From: Zymoseptoria tritici IPO323
Taxonomy: Eukaryota; Ascomycota; Dothideomycetes; Mycosphaerellales; Mycosphaerellaceae
Assembly: GCF_000219625.1 (NCBI RefSeq)
Contig: NC_018213.1
Span: 124,001-188,000 of the forward strand
Reading direction: 5' to 3'
Length of the DNA stretch: 64,000 nucleotides
The stretch's first letter is position 1; each line of letters opens with the position of its first letter. The notes beneath the pieces were generated by a model. The model did not search any database and was not told the origin of the DNA. It saw only the letters and a program-made list of their open reading frames with translations. Positions 1-10,466 of this stretch are shown here, piece by piece. Made by a program: the position numbers and the translations under genes.

Positions 1-37
1 AAAGAAATCCTCTCCGCCCTTGAAAACTGCACCCGCT

Positions 38-1987
38 TCAGTCTAACTCCATTGCTTCCTCGCCTTCGTGTCCCTCGCCTTCGTTGTCTAAGAACAACTC
101 TGGATACTGCTTTCGGAACTCTGGGTCGTCGGATGGATCGAAGTTCGCGCTGTCGATCTCCTCGTCGACCTGGTCCCCGGCGTCGTTGGTCGTCGCCTGG
201 TCTTCTGCGTCGTTGGCTGTCGTCTCCCTTAGAAGCGCTGGTGGGTGGATTCCATCGTAGTCGAGAGGGTGGTAAGTAAAGCTAGGGACTGGTCGCGACT
301 CGATGTAGGGAACAACTGCACCCGTAACGTCTGTCTGTGTGCCTTAGGAAGCCATGTCGAAGGTCGTCCTCTCGTTTGAGGCTGGGAGAGTGTTGTTAAG
401 CGATGCTGCACCCGCAATATCCTCGGTCTGCGTGCTGCTGTCGATGTAGTCCGGCTTCTTGATCTCGAGGCGGTACAACGTCTTGTAGAAGTCCGCGTCG
501 GTTCCTTTAAGTGACTTTGCGAGTTTAGTAGCTGCGGAGTCTCTGATTTTGGGGTCTTTTCCCGTCAGCTTTGCGAATTCGTGGGTTATGACTCTAAGTC
601 TTCGCTTAAGCTCCGCGATATCAACCTCTGCGATCGCGAGTTTTGCTTCGTTGTTAGCGGCATCCTTTCGAGCTTTCGTACTACGTTTGAGGCCCGTTAC
701 GGTTGCGTCGTCCCTTACGAGGCTTAGGTATGCACCCGTAAGCGACGTCTTGCCCTCTTTAGAGAGTTCCTCGGCATAGTTGTTCTTCGAGTCCATTTGG
801 CCTGTCTCCGTACGGCCTTGCTTCACTAAGGGCGCCTATCGTTTGCGCGGGACTCCCTTCGCATTGTTCGATTTGTCTAGGCGGTCGCGATTCAGCTTCT
901 CGGGGTCGCCGAAGTTCTTTACTTCGCTCTTAGGCAGCAGATAGAGGCCATTCTTATCTATTGCTGAAAGGAGATCGTCGGCTCTCCTCGCGTAGATCTT
1001 GCTATTCTTGTCAAACCAGTCGGGTGCCGCTTTGTGTCGACTGTACGCTACCTCCGTAATGCCTTTCGACTTGAACTGGCGGCCGATGCGCAAGACCTCT
1101 TTCACAGCAGTGTCAAAGCCTACGGCGTCCAGTTTCGGATGGGTGGCCGTCCAGTCCTTCGTAGACTTCTTCGCCGCCTTGCCCTTGGACGCTGTCGATA
1201 GTGAAGATTTGCTGCGCTTTGATGTCGGTAGTGGTGCGTCTTCTTCGTCTTCGCTGGAATGCTCCGGCGTAGCTTCGTCAATTTGCTCATCCACCGATAG
1301 GCTGATCGCGCGCTGTTTGCCTTTACCTTGGGGGCCCTTCGCTGGTAATGGCGCTTAAGCTATTGCAGTCTTCTGCTGGACTGTCGGCGCCGACGGTTTC
1401 TCCACCGGGACAGCTGGTCCTCCTCTGCCAAGTTTGCGGCCGTCGTTGGGTTTTGGACGCCCTCGATAGCTCTAAAGCGGAGGTGGTACTGTCTTCGTCT
1501 TTACTCTCGCTGCAGTTGCTATCGGATCCTCTCCAAACTAGTCCATTACCGGAACGTCTTTGTCCGTCGAGAGGTCCAGTAGCAGTCTGAAAAGGTCGAC
1601 CTTGAAGTTGTTGCAATCGGTCTTTAGCTGTTGAGGGTACGCGCTCGGGAAGAATTCGCTTATGTCTCCGTTAATGGCTAGTGACACTCCGAGTTTGAAA
1701 GCTTTAGCGCAAAGGCGCAGGTCCGCTCTTCTCATGCTCTCGTCGTACGCCGGCGTTAGAAGGTCGTGGATCAATTCCGCAAGATCCGTGTGTCCGAGTT
1801 TGAGTAGAGCTTCCTTCGTGCTTTGAGCAAAGCTCCCGAGGTCGATCATCTGCGTCATGGCCGTGATTGGGTCTGCAGAGTATTCTCCAAGGTATAACGG
1901 AGTCTCGAAAGTCATGTCCTCAGCGCCGCATCGGCGCGCGACTTCTCGCCTCGCCTCCTGCGTTAGGCGGAACTTTGCTTCAGCCAT
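38..1987 (-). pseudogene. Third gene of the retrotransposon, unknown function, interrupted by 5 TAR codons
   Basis: From the ATG at 1987 one frame runs to a TGA at 40-38, about 649 codons. It is crossed only by TAG or TAA at 1540, 1474, 1357, 838 and 346 (first base of each codon, minus strand). The frame does not slip across any of them. The first 150 residues are mildly helical and look globular. A Pro/Lys/Gly-rich linker follows (about residues 155-230), then an acidic Ser/Glu patch and a lysine-rich segment. Next come a helical, charged region (about 380-480) and an acidic C-terminus. I recognise no family; there is no obvious signal peptide or membrane helix, so an env-like role has no support. 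It starts about 650 bp after the pol stop. Under the standard code it is broken; with TAR read as Gln it is intact. Confidence 0.6.
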
Positions 1988-2641
1988 AGTATGATGTCGT
2001 TGTTGTCCGGAAGAGTAGATGTCGCAGAGGTCGTCGTTGTCAAGGTGGATGTCGTTGTGAAAGAGGATAAGAGAACGAAGAAAGAGTTATAGCATTAGTA
2101 AGGTGAATGCTTCGAGCACATGAAAGCATGTGTTGCGCGGTTCTGCACCCGTAACGATTTGACATATGCTAACCAGTCTGAGATTTCAAGTTGATTATGT
2201 GCCTCTCAACTCCCGTCCATCGTGACAGTTGCATTTCCACTGTGAGTTCCATCTCTTAGTGATTATAGATATTCGGTCGGTAATTCTTACGGGTGTAGGT
2301 CTTGCTAGTGGAGCGCAATACTCGAAAGCGCATTCCGTAGTGAGAATTCCAGGTCACCCAGCCTGCGTTCTTACGGGTGCAGCCTGGTCTTCCGAATTCT
2401 GCATGTAATCATTCGATTCGCGGCTGTGATCTGTGCCCTAGCTCACGGTCGCTCCAGGGTTCTCAATAAAGTTTTCTCTCCTGCTGCCGCCGTAAATCTT
2501 ACGGGTGCAGCCTGAATGCAATTTGAAATTCCGCTAAGGCCGTGAAATCGCTGGGTGCTAAATTCTTCCAAGGTAAATCCTGCTGTGGGGAAAAGTCATG
2601 CCGGAGAAGATGTCCCTGTGCTCCCTTTTACGGGTGCGGTT
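1988..2641. other. Spacer between pol and the third gene of the retrotransposon
   Basis: No coding sequence is recognised. The stretch carries five copies of the dispersed 12-mer. One is in the common plus orientation (2143-2154) and four are in the opposite orientation (2287-2298, 2371-2382, 2499-2510, 2628-2639), spaced 84, 128 and 129 bp. That density fits a regulatory or packaging role, for example a promoter or RNA signal for the third gene, but nothing in the sequence proves this. Confidence 0.5.
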
Positions 2642-5600
2642 TCATTTGAGAAGATCGGACAGCGCAACGGACTTGCGGTCCCAGTATGCTGTCGATGTTT
2701 CGTCTGCTTTAGCTGGCTCACCGATTCCGATCGATGGATTCCAGCTGACATCTCGTGGGCCTAGTGGGTCGTCGATAGCAGGGTGATGTCGGCGGTCGGG
2801 GTTGGGCAGCTCTGGCAATCCTTGCGCTACTCGCTCTTTGTTGTGTTTCTTGAACTTGCGGCGCTGGTTAACTTCCCCTCTTAGCTTAAGCTGAATCGCG
2901 CGGTTCGCTTTGGAGGTCTTCTTCCAGCGGCCTTCGGAGTCTGGAACAAAGAGCCGTAGGTCGTTCAAGTAGTATTTCTTGCCCTGCAACGGAGACTCCC
3001 CATGCATAGACTTCAGTATCCCCGCTTGTCCTGACGATGTGATCTTCTCTAAGATGTATAGGCTATCATATTTCACTTCGAACTTGTGTCCGTGCTCTTG
3101 ATCTTGTTGCAGCCTTCTGACTAATACGGCGTCCCCTGCCTTCAGTGCTGGCCCCCGCTTCTTATCGTCTTCTGCCAATTTCATTTGGTAGCGCAATCGT
3201 CTGTCGAGTGTCGATGTCCTGATCTCGTCCAGTCTCGCAAGTCGTACTGCGTGGTGTTCCTCGGCTAACGACGCTAACAGGAGAGCTGATAGGTCCGTCT
3301 TCATCTTATCGAGTATAGACTGCACCCGTACCTGGTCTTCTGGAGTAATGTCTGCCCCTGGATAGTGTGGTGTGCATCCGTACAGCAATTCGCATAGGTG
3401 AAACCCTACGTGCCTAACCTATCGGGTGTTGATCGGAAAAACCGCTTCCTGCACTTTTTCTGGCCATCTCCACAGCTGTGTCGGTTCGTCCTGCAATATC
3501 GATCTTATGCTTTTAAGCAGGAGTCGAACATATGCTTCCGCCAGCCCCGTAGACTGTGGGTGGCTCACTAGTCCGTACAAGACCGCGACGCCTTTTGACT
3601 TCAAGACTTCCGCAAAGATCCCGTAAAAGTGGGATCCGTTGTCTGTAAAAGTCATCCTTGGCCAGCCGAAGATGTCCACGATGTAGTAAAGAAAGCCAGC
3701 ACATTTGACGCAGTCGCACCCACCAAGGGTCGTGCGAATAGGAATCGAGTGCAGTAGTCGACTCCTACCAGGATGTAGCGCTCGCCCTGCGGTCCTGGTA
3801 GTGTAATTAGACCAACGAAGTCCAGCGCCAGGCAATCCATCGGCTGAAGTAAAAGAACTAGTAGTAATCCCTTAGATAGTCGAAGTAGTTTTAGGAACTA
3901 GCACCCTGCATACTCGCGGCAGTGTTTGACGATGTCGTGAAACCTCGAGGGCCAATAGTATTTCCCGACCGCTCGTTGTTGAGTAATGCGGTCGGAGAAA
4001 TGACCACAAATGTCGTACAGCTTGATCAAAGTGGAAGCGACGTCTTCTTGCAAAATGTATCTGCTCAGTTTGCCGGTTCGCTCTTTAAAAGCGAGGTAGC
4101 TCGAGACCTCGGTGTCCACCAGTATAATTCTGGCTGCCAGCGATCGAATGAGTTTCCTGTAGTTGCGGTTAAGGTAGGGAACACCCGGTATTGCTCCTGT
4201 TAGTTTGTACAGAGTCACTTCGCGATACTACTCGCTCGTTAACCAAGAATGCCACTTTGCTCGTTGTTCCGGTGTAAGCAGGTCCTTAGGGTCGAGATCC
4301 TCGTAATCGGGAGCGACTGCACCGGTAGGATCTGGCGTAGCATTTGCCTCCAGTGACATTCCGTGCAGTGTGGGTGATTCCGGGCCATTGCCAGGCATGT
4401 ATTCAGGTGTAGAGCGTATGCGTGAAAGTCCGTCCGCGATAGTCAAGTCTTTGCCGGGCACGTGAACGATGTCTATATCATATTCCAATAGTTCCAGCTG
4501 CCAACGAGTGAGCCTTTGAGAGATGTGGTCACCCTGCCTGATTGCTAATAGTGCCGAGTGGTCAGTGTAAACGATGATCGGGTGAGGACGTCCTCGGAGG
4601 AGCTATGACATTTCGCGCAAGCATTTGATTAGTGCAAGCGCTTCTCTCTCGGTTGTGTGGTACCTTGTTTCTGCGCCGTTGAACTTAAAACTCAAGAAAG
4701 CAACAACCTGCAAACGCTGACGCTTCGATCCAAATTTGGCTCTCTCGCCTACTGGGGCATCCGGAATCTGGAAAAGGCAACCTCCTGCACCCGTACGTAA
4801 CGCATCAGTTGCGAGGTGGTATTAACGCAAAGGATTTCCTAATAAAGTTGCTGTCTCGCAGACTGCGTTGCGGATGTCGTTAAACACCTGCTGCTGTCTC
4901 TCCGTCCATTGGAAATCCACTGTCTTCCACGCCCTGTGCTCTCGTCCCTTTGTGACTTTAGTAGTGCGCTCTTGGATTAGGGCTTCTTTCAAGATGTCGG
5001 TCTTGTCCGATCTCCCTAGAATAAATAATTTCACCCACGGCAGCATGTGGCAAAAGTCTGCGAGCTCCTTCTCGTTCGTTAGGACTGGCTATTTGCGAAA
5101 TGCAGCTATTATGTCTTCCGCTAGTCGTATTCCCGATAGTCCTTTGGTATGTCCCAGCACTTTGACCTTGGATATAAAGAACTCCGACTTCTTCGGCGAC
5201 AGGGACAGTCTCGCCTATAACACTCGAGGGAAGTAGTGGTTGTGCATGAAATCCATAACGCTGTCAAAGTCGCGTCCACCGCACAAGTCGTCGTCGATGA
5301 AGCAGTTAAACCAAACTCCGTCCACTGCCTCTGTCAGAGCCGGCTCCGGATCTGGCTCTAGGATAGGGCCCGTTGCGATATCCTTTAGCCGCGTGTATGT
5401 TGTAGGGCCTCCAGTTATTCCGAAACCCATCCTCTTGTAGCAGTACATGCCGAGGCAGGTCGAGAAAGCCGTCTTGTATCGGTGCAATGGGTTAAGTTTT
5501 ACTGCCCAGAAACCGTTACTCGCGTCCGTCTTGACGAGGACCTTGGAGTCATCTCTCGCAATGCCTTGCAGTATAGGTTCGATGCGTTTTATAGGGTAGG

Positions 5601-6666
5601 TCGATTTCATCGTTAACGCGTTCAGCAGGATCCACGGGTAAATCATGCGCAGGTCGTTGTCTGGTTTGCGGATGAACTTCGTTTTCGCGCACCACGAGCT
5701 TTCGCACCGCTCGATAATGTCCGCAGCCTCTAACCTCGGTAGCATCTTCCTTTAGTATGCCTCTTCTTCTGCTGTGTACAGTAACGGTTTGGGTGCCTTG
5801 TGTTAGACGCCCTTAGTAGGTATGTTGTGAATAACCAGATCTGTTTCCTGCATCTTGGAGATGTCCTGCACGAACACTTCTGCCTATGTTAAGTACAGGA
5901 GTTAAACTCGTCTTCGCTGTTCCGGAGTTTGCACTAGGTCCCTAAACATGTAAGGGAACTCGTGAAAGATCTCGGACAGCTGCTTCTCAAAATCTTGCAG
6001 AGACTCGAAGTCTGCACTCGTAAGAAACGGTCTGCGGTAATTCTTGGGTCTGCGCTCAGTGGGAAAACCGCCTCGTTTGCTGAACTCTCGTTCCTCTTAG
6101 GTAGTGTAGTTGACTTCCGCTTGCTGTTCCTTCATGGAAACTGACACTCCCCGGAGTTTCAGATCAGTCGACACTGGCGAGACGTGAAATGCTGCTGCCA
6201 GAAGCTTCGGGGCCACGGTACGCGGTGCGTTACTGAGGCGGGCAGAGATCCAGTCATGCGAAGAAACTGCGGCTAGAGGCTGCACCCGTACGTAATGGTG
6301 CATTGTAGATATATCGTCTTCCAGTACTTGGAACTCGTTGCCGTGGAAAAGTCTTGCTGTGTAGTCTCCGCGTGGCAGTTTTCCCGCCGGTTTATCTGGC
6401 CAGCAAAGCTCGTTAGACAGGTCGCAGATTGTTACGGGTGTAGCATTCTTCGTGAAATTCGTGCGTAGTGCCGCTGTAGCCACTGTTGTTGCTCTGCGGA
6501 TCTTGCGAGCGTCGCGGTGGGATATAGGCTAAACGTAGGATGTGGGTGTAGGTTCTGCTCCTGCTAACGCTAGGTAAAGTAAAAATGCTGCCAACTCCGC
6601 TGTAAATGCATCCCCAGCCTCTTGGTCATTAGATCGGGGAGGATCTAATGACCGCTGGCTTTCCCC
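2642..6666 (-). pseudogene. Retrotransposon pol: reverse transcriptase, RNase H, integrase
   Basis: The pol frame opens at the frameshift region near 6660. Reverse transcriptase covers about 5830-5000, with a FIDDD active-site motif standing for YxDD. RNase H spans about 4820-4440 and contains YTDHSALL. The integrase zinc region is about 4218-3900 and its catalytic core about 3840-3430, with Asp in LDFVG, Asp in FTDNGSHF and Glu in GLAEAYV. A basic C-terminal region ends at a TGA at 2644-2642. Thirteen in-frame TAR codons occur (6531, 6099, 5904, 5886, 5805, 5754, 5217, 5091, 4824, 4605, 4230, 3900, 3421), each where Gln fits. The frame also steps by -1 inside the integrase near 3690, at TTCTTTACTAC. 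The first zinc-binding His is Tyr (about 4015-4017). This copy is therefore probably inactive. Confidence 0.85.
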
Positions 6667-6669
6667 CGG
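6624..6669 (-). promoter_or_regulatory. Candidate -1 ribosomal frameshift signal between gag-protease and pol
   Basis: On the minus strand CCGGGGGAAA (6669-6660) is followed by a 6-nt spacer (6659-6654). Then comes a perfect 12-bp stem, GGTCATTAGATC pairing with GATCTAATGACC, with a 6-nt loop (6653-6624). Upstream coding uses the phase with codon starts at 3n+2 and downstream coding uses 3n, which is a -1 change. In the zero frame the first stop is a TAG at 6647-6645, inside the stem. Slippery run, short spacer and stable stem is the usual layout of retroelement -1 frameshift sites. The heptamer is not a canonical XXXYYYZ in the right phase, so this remains a candidate. Confidence 0.5.
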
Positions 6670-9440
6670 AAAGTCAGGCCGTTCGAGTCTACGTCCATGC
6701 CTTCTGCCATCTTCTGAAGCATGCGCTGTGTGTCTGCACCCGTAGCGGCGTAGATCGTGTCGACTGCGTCTGCGCTTAAGACTAGATCTATCTTTCCCTT
6801 GGGATTGAGTTTCACCTTCGGTAGTGTGACGTTGGCCGGGTGCGTGTTCGTGATCTCGTGGTACTTTCGGTTCTCGCCTCGAATAAAGTATTAGTTTGAT
6901 CCGTACAAACCCATTAGGTCGACTTGTGACATCTACTGCCTGGAAAGGAGGATGCTGTATCCCGTCGGACGCTCCATTACGTAGGCGCTGAATTTGCAGG
7001 ATACCCTAGCGACTAAGATATCTACGAAAATGTATGCACGCAGTGGCTTAGAGTCGCCGTTGGCCAATGACACTGACAAAGCTAAGCTCGGTATAAACTA
7101 AAGACCCAGGCGGCGTGCAACTTCACCCGAGATAAGGTTCACCGAGGCGCCTCCATCGACCAGGGCCTTAACGGTTTAAGCGCCCGCGACAGTCACCGCC
7201 GTGTAGAAGTTGTAAACACACGTTAGGGTCTGTGATTTTGGAAGCTGTTCGACTGCACAAGCTGACGGCTGAGTGATTTCCATCATGTTAGCGGAAGTGA
7301 CATGCGCGCCGGCTTCCTGGTCGGATTCGTCGATAGTGCGCTTGCTACCTGTCGCAATGTCGAAAGTCATTATGTTCGCGATGTCTGCCCTAACTAATGG
7401 ACACATGTCCGCTAGGTGGATTAGTGGGACTAAGATCTCCAAGTCACGGAGTGTGGAAACTATATCGAGCTGCTGTTGACCCTTTATGCCTTTGATGTGC
7501 TAGCCAACTGCGCTATCGCGAAATTTCGATTTCACTGGGTATTTAGATAGGCCCGGTTCGGCAGTGCGTATTAGCTAGGATCCCGCAAAACCCGTGCGCT
7601 GGCTCTTATTTGCAAGCGCCATAGCCTTAGTCTCTGTAATCTTGGGTGAGTCCACATTCAGTGCGGTCGCTTCCTGGTCCTACACCGAGGTCGAGCTTAA
7701 GGTGCAGTCATCCAGATTCCACAAGCCTGCGCCAACATCCGGCTTATTAACCTCTTCCGCTGTGACCTCGTACACACTGCCAACTCCGTCTGCAGGGATC
7801 ACCTCAACTGTGTTCTGGTATAGTGGCCAGTTTTCGTTGTCGTAGTCGAACCCATTAATGTATTGTTGTTCTTCAGAGTCGTCTTCCTGGAAAAACGCGG
7901 CGCAGTAAGCAAGGTAGGCCTCCGCCTAAGCAGCCTGTAGTGGGCGTTGCGCTGGAGGAGGGATCCCAGTGCGGCGTGCCCTATTTGTCAAAAACTCGTC
8001 CTTGAGTTTCTGCTGTTCGGCCACCGGCAACTTTGTCGTAGCTGAGCAATGTGCTAAAATGTGACCGTACTCGCCGCAATCGAAGCAACGAACGTTCGGA
8101 CTGTTGAAGCCATCAAGAGCTGCACCCGTACGCCTCGTGGCCGCCGTCGGGTTTGGTGCGGGCTGTAACTGGTTTCCTCCGGAACTCATGTTCTATCGAA
8201 TGTTCTGGCCTTGCTGTTGCACCTACTGCTGGAGCTGAGGTAGCATCGTAAAGCCTGTAGTGTTTGTCTGCTGCTTGCCCTTCGTCGGCACTGTGATAAC
8301 GAGGTTCTTAATAGCGCCCACCAGGTCGTCAACCCTCGCGTCCGATTTCTTGTTCTCGGCTGCTTGCTCATTGATCATATGGTACAGCAAGCGGTCTTTC
8401 GGTAGTAAGGCCTCTAGTGCTATTTTAATGGAGTCCGTCTTCCTTGAGCCCTCGTCCTCGTTTGCTTGCATGCTGCGGACTGCTTTGACTATGTTAATAG
8501 TCTCTTCTAAGGTGTGGGTACCTAAAGCAACATTTCTAGCTACGGCTAGCTTGATGTCGCGATTGTTTAGACCGTGGACGAAGGCTTCGGCCACATGTTC
8601 GGAGAGGGTAGGATCGAGTTAGACGATAGCCCGTGCAGCGTCTGCGTAGTCCGAGATCGTGCGGTTACCCTGGGCCAAAGACTTCAAGTCTCTAAATGCG
8701 GTACGCTTGTTCTCGTTCTTGGCTCTCGGAAACCTGCTGCGCAACTTCTCTTTTAGAACCACCCAGCTGTCGGAGTAGTCGTCGTCCAGACTGTCGATGT
8801 ATAGCTTCGCAGTGCCCGCTGTGCGACCGTAAGCGAACAGTGCTGCATCCGCGTTATAGTCGATCTCGTTGGAGTTAAGTCCGCGGGCTTAGGTGTCTTC
8901 GTCAAATGCTCTCTCCACCAGGCGGATGAACTTGTTAACGTTTTCTGTTGGGTCCCCCTGGAAGGTAGGTACTAAAAACCGCGCGGACATAGTTGTAGTC
9001 GACTGCACTCGTAAGGGTCTGTGTGTAGGACGCTCGGAGACTGGTGTAGAAGCTGTAGAGCTGTCGGATTAAGCAATCGCCTGTCTAAAGTTGCCGAAAG
9101 GTCGTGAAGGCAGGTCTGCACCCGTTTGGTTCTGTTGTGGAGAGTCTTTGCGGTTGTCAACGCCTCCCCAAGAGATGTGGGTAGTAGACAATTCGTCTGG
9201 TGCGTTCGTAAGAGTGTCGGAGTCGGGCAAATGACTAGCGGTGTAGAACAATCTGAGCAGTCGCTAAGCTTGTGTTTCTTAAGTTTGTGCTACCGGTGCA
9301 GCGTTCGTCTGGACTGGTGACTGTGGGAGTAGTATTGCTTGTGGTAGTGAAGATGACGGGGTGTTAGCAACGTCTGGCAATAGTATGGACGTCGCGAGGG
9401 TAAGGAGTTGTTAACGCAGCACCTGCTGTCGGTCGTCCAT
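6645..9440 (-). pseudogene. Retrotransposon gag-protease
   Basis: One phase is open from the ATG at 9440 to the frameshift site. It contains a gag core (about 9000-8300, with typical FQGD, RLVERAF and SWVVLKEKL stretches), a CCHC zinc knuckle (CFDCGEYGHILAHC, about 8095-8050) and a retropepsin with DGGAS for the usual D-T/S-G-A motif (about 7165). Sixteen TAR codons interrupt it: 9413, 9281, 9266, 9071, 8891, 8621, 8225, 8195, 7928, 7682, 7577, 7502, 7178, 7100, 6935 and 6893. There is no in-frame TGA. The Trp codons remain TGG. If TAR means stop the gene is dead; if TAR is Gln it is a full-length 930-residue product. The TAG at 6647-6645 could be the natural gag terminator. Confidence 0.8.
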
Positions 9441-9879
9441 CAGGAAGCGCAGCCTAAGCAGGTCGGCTTAGAAACTAGGAAGGATCCTTCCGTATTGCTC
9501 GAGAAAGTGCTGGGCTGGGTGCTGCTCCTGCTGCTCGTTTAGGGAAGTTGCGTCGGCCAGGGTAAATAAGAGGTGAAAATCTCCAGGGTGTGTGTCGCGA
9601 GGTGTGAGGAACGAGTAGTGTAGTGCCGTGACGAGGCACCGGGTAAGGGCGATAGCGGTCTTTTGTGACGTGCGAAGTGTAAAGTGAACCGGTCTCGTGG
9701 TAGTCCCAAGGTTTGCTGCGGAGTCGCCTAATCACGGGATCCGTCCTAGTGAAGGTGTTGTAAGGGTCTTCCTGCACCCGCAAGGTCGCCAGGAAGGTGA
9801 TTGTGTGTATATCGAGGTCGTTGTATGTCGCTCCGAGAGTGGACGTGACGGTAATGGCAATTAAGTAATCGGAGGATCT

Positions 9880-10114
9880 GGAGATGCGCCAGCCAGGCGT
9901 GGTTCCCTTCGCAAAGCGGCGACCAAGGCACTGCTGTCTCCAGACGGAAAAAAAAAACCCGGAGAAATTCCTCGCGAACCGCGTAGGAGAAGAAGGCGAA
10001 CACGCTAGGAAAAGTCGAAGTCGAAGACGGGTTAATAAGGTAGCGGAGATACGCCAATAGAGGTAGTTCTCCCGCAGGCAGATACCTAAACTCTGCTGTC
10101 TCCAAAAGCAGAAC
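9880..10114. repeat. Imperfect direct repeat in the retrotransposon 5' leader or LTR
   Basis: Two related stretches of about 65-75 bp lie about 165 bp apart, at 9880-9948 and 10041-10114. Both begin with a GGAGATRCGCCA-like sequence and end with CTGCTGTCTCCA. They sit upstream of gag in the leader, where the LTR end and primer binding site should be. I could not assign a primer binding site or the LTR termini. Confidence 0.4.
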
Positions 10115-10466
10115 AAACAAATCAAAAATTTCAATCCAGCGAGAGGTTAATAGAGCTCAACTTACGACCGGACCGACCCCTATTGTGGAACGTGTGGTAA
10201 CATGCATACAGAGCTATCTGTGTATCTCAAGACTGCTAAAGAGGTGACCATGGTGCCAAGGCTCTAGCCTCATAGAGGCTCCACAATGTGAAGTCCCGTC
10301 GCTTCAATTCCGCTGAGTAAGACATTGGTATATACGGAGGCAGGTCCGATCAATTTGCCACAGAATCCTCGCCATTCTTGCTCCAAAACAATCCTCCCAT
10401 CAAACAACGCAATATTCATCACAATGGTCATTCCTCATACATGCGAGCTCGCCCATAGCGAGACCA

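Larger units (their letters stand above)
27..9783. repeat. Dispersed 12-mer family, consensus CTGCACCCGTAA
   Basis: Copies in plus orientation start near 27, 316, 406, 730, 2143, 3320, 4785, 6012, 6280, 6734, 8120, 9003, 9116 and 9772. Reverse copies (TTACGGGTGCAG) start near 2287, 2371, 2499, 2628 and 6432. Weaker variants lie at 3373, 4317 and 9291. I noticed none in the remaining 54 kb. Copies lie in coding sequence in several reading frames (encoding for example TGA, RVQ or YGC at the protein level) and in the spacer, so the conservation is at the DNA or RNA level. The core resembles the yeast Rap1-type site CACCCRYACA; that resemblance is only suggestive. Confidence 0.75.
1..10150 (-). 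mobile_element. Ty3/gypsy-type LTR retrotransposon, partial at its 3' end
   Basis: The order along the minus strand is gag with a zinc knuckle, retropepsin, reverse transcriptase, RNase H, integrase and then an additional gene. This is the gypsy order, with integrase after RNase H. The 5' leader lies at about 9.45-10.15 kb. The 3' LTR would be left of base 1 and is not in the window, so the LTRs cannot be paired. The right edge is placed between about 10140 and 10460, because the next host gene ends at 10467. The element is odd in three ways: 34 internal TAA/TAG codons, a dispersed 12-mer, and a large extra gene downstream of pol. TpG and CpA are still common here, unlike the strongly RIP-mutated islands at 47.3-52.5 and 62.7-64 kb. 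Confidence 0.9.

Noticed and set aside
9475..10134. 219-codon open frame upstream of gag
   Set aside because: Arg/Leu-rich without family marks, covers the imperfect leader repeat, and is not in the gag phase; more likely untranslated leader or LTR.
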